Notes under the pieces: model-generated
The model's input: only the letters and a program-made list of their open reading frames with translations
What the model was told of the DNA's origin: nothing
Databases searched by the model: none
Part shown: positions 63,406 to 64,000 of the stretch, one piece after another
Layout of the letters: every line of letters begins with the position of its first letter
Position numbering within the stretch: position 1 is the stretch's first letter
DNA from: an uncultured Lachnospiraceae bacterium
GTDB lineage: Bacteria > Bacillota > Clostridia > Lachnospirales > Lachnospiraceae
Assembly (NCBI GenBank): GCA_910587105.1
Contig: CAJUMB010000012.1
Coordinates: forward strand, 1 to 64,000
Reading direction: 5' to 3'
DNA: 64,000 bases
Program-made: the position numbers and the translations under genes

Positions 63406-64000
63406 ATGGTGTCACAAATTTTGGCGGTTGTTATTTTCGCAGTCATGTTTCTTCTGATCATCACAGAAAAATTCGAGCGGCACATTGTAACATTATTCTG
63501 TGGACTCTTAACACTGGTTGTTGTATTCGGAATCTGCATGCGGAGTATCCCGGCAATTACCAGGACATTAAACATCCATCAGATATTTGTCCGGGATTTC
63601 TGGTATCACGCAGGGGAAACAGCAGCACCCTCCAGCGGTATCAACTGGGCTACCATTATCTTCATTGCAGGTATGATGATCATGGTTGAGGGAATGGCGA
63701 GAACAGGCTTTTTCCGCTGGCTCTGCATACAAATCGCCAACCTGGTCCACTACAAAGTTATCCCCATATTTATTACATTTATGGTTATGTCCGCCATTTT
63801 GGCTATGTTTATTGACAGCATTACAGTCCTCCTCTTTCTCGCAGCAGTAACCATGGAATTGGCTCAGGTATTGAATTTTGAACCTGTTCCTGTGATCCTT
63901 TCGGAAATCTTCTGTGCAAACCTGGGCGGCTCCGCCACCATGTGCGGCGACCCGCCCAATATTATTATCGGAACCTCTTTGGGATACTCATTTGGAGATT
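63406..64000 (+). CDS. ArsB/NhaD-type ion transporter (5' part, cut by window edge)
   Basis: The ATG at 63406 follows GGAGGAGG and opens a frame that runs off the window (198 codons seen). The product is a multi-pass membrane protein of the ion transporter superfamily (ArsB, NhaD, CitM-like SLC13). The start VSQILAVVIFAVMFLLIITE is the first helix, and INWATIIFIAGMMIMVEGMA and FIDSITVLLFLAAVT follow. The family core ANLGGSATMCGDPPNIIIG is visible near 180. It should move anions or sodium/protons. Substrate assignment needs the missing C-terminal half. Confidence 0.85.
   Translation, partial: MVSQILAVVIFAVMFLLIITEKFERHIVTLFCGLLTLVVVFGICMRSIPAITRTLNIHQIFVRDFWYHAGETAAPSSGINWATIIFIAGMMIMVEGMARTGFFRWLCIQIANLVHYKVIPIFITFMVMSAILAMFIDSITVLLFLAAVTMELAQVLNFEPVPVILSEIFCANLGGSATMCGDPPNIIIGTSLGYSFGD

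Overview
The window looks like chromosome of an anaerobic Gram-positive Clostridia bacterium, most likely Lachnospiraceae (Blautia, Mediterraneibacter or Dorea type). This is inferred from gene content: a pyruvate:ferredoxin oxidoreductase, the anaerobic (cobalt-early) cobalamin route with CbiK, CbiD and CbiG, a class II GalT, QueH, a Cu,Zn-type superoxide dismutase without a signal peptide, secreted proteins with KxYYF-type cell-wall repeats, an HgdC-type activase and strong AGGAGG ribosome sites. I see no rRNA, tRNA or CRISPR array.

Layout. 1-2650: a large serine recombinase with a small overlapping upstream ORF (relic or end of a mobile element) abuts a truncated gene resembling a manganese catalase and an intact sodC. 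2736-5867: a CsoR-controlled copper operon whose ATPase carries a C-terminal CopZ-like domain with its own ribosome site. 6031-8130: glycogen debranching enzyme. 8175-20740: DUF445 protein, NlpC/P60 hydrolase, nifJ with an Rrf2 regulator, a YkpA-like ABC-F ATPase, a transglutaminase-like lipoprotein and queH. 20916-22451: a PucR-type regulator. 22591-30151: seven co-directional envelope genes, namely an MBOAT/DHHW acyl-transfer pair embedded among KxYYF-repeat transglutaminase-like proteins, lipoproteins and an M15 peptidase. 30259-32799: an FGGY kinase plus SDR, probably polyol or ketose catabolism. 34536-38777: a 1413-residue CoA-dehydratase activase, divergent from a DUF3786/GNAT pair. 39049-42813: SpoVB-like flippase, ung, hisF and hisH.

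42888-60741 is dominated by tetrapyrrole synthesis. hemA-sirC-hemC makes early tetrapyrrole and siroheme intermediates. The divergent cbiK inserts cobalt. A long operon then runs cbiD-F-G-H-(J-E-T fusion)-A-B-cobD-cbiP-cbiC. galK-galT lies between the two parts. hemB, hemD, cbiL, cobU/S/T and a cobalt transporter are not in the window, and no cobalamin riboswitch is visible. The right end holds small hypothetical genes, an SOS-type dinB with a tiny downstream ORF, a 15-codon amidase stub, and the start of an ArsB/NhaD-type transporter cut by the window edge.

Palindromic intergenic repeats (about 8.2, 11.4, 15.7, 20.2, 34.2 and 45.7 kb) recur. Most share AGCGTGTCTGAAAA and GGAACTGTA motifs. 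Several best-fit promoters have exact 17-base spacers, and two have a regulator site filling the spacer (CsoR, LexA).
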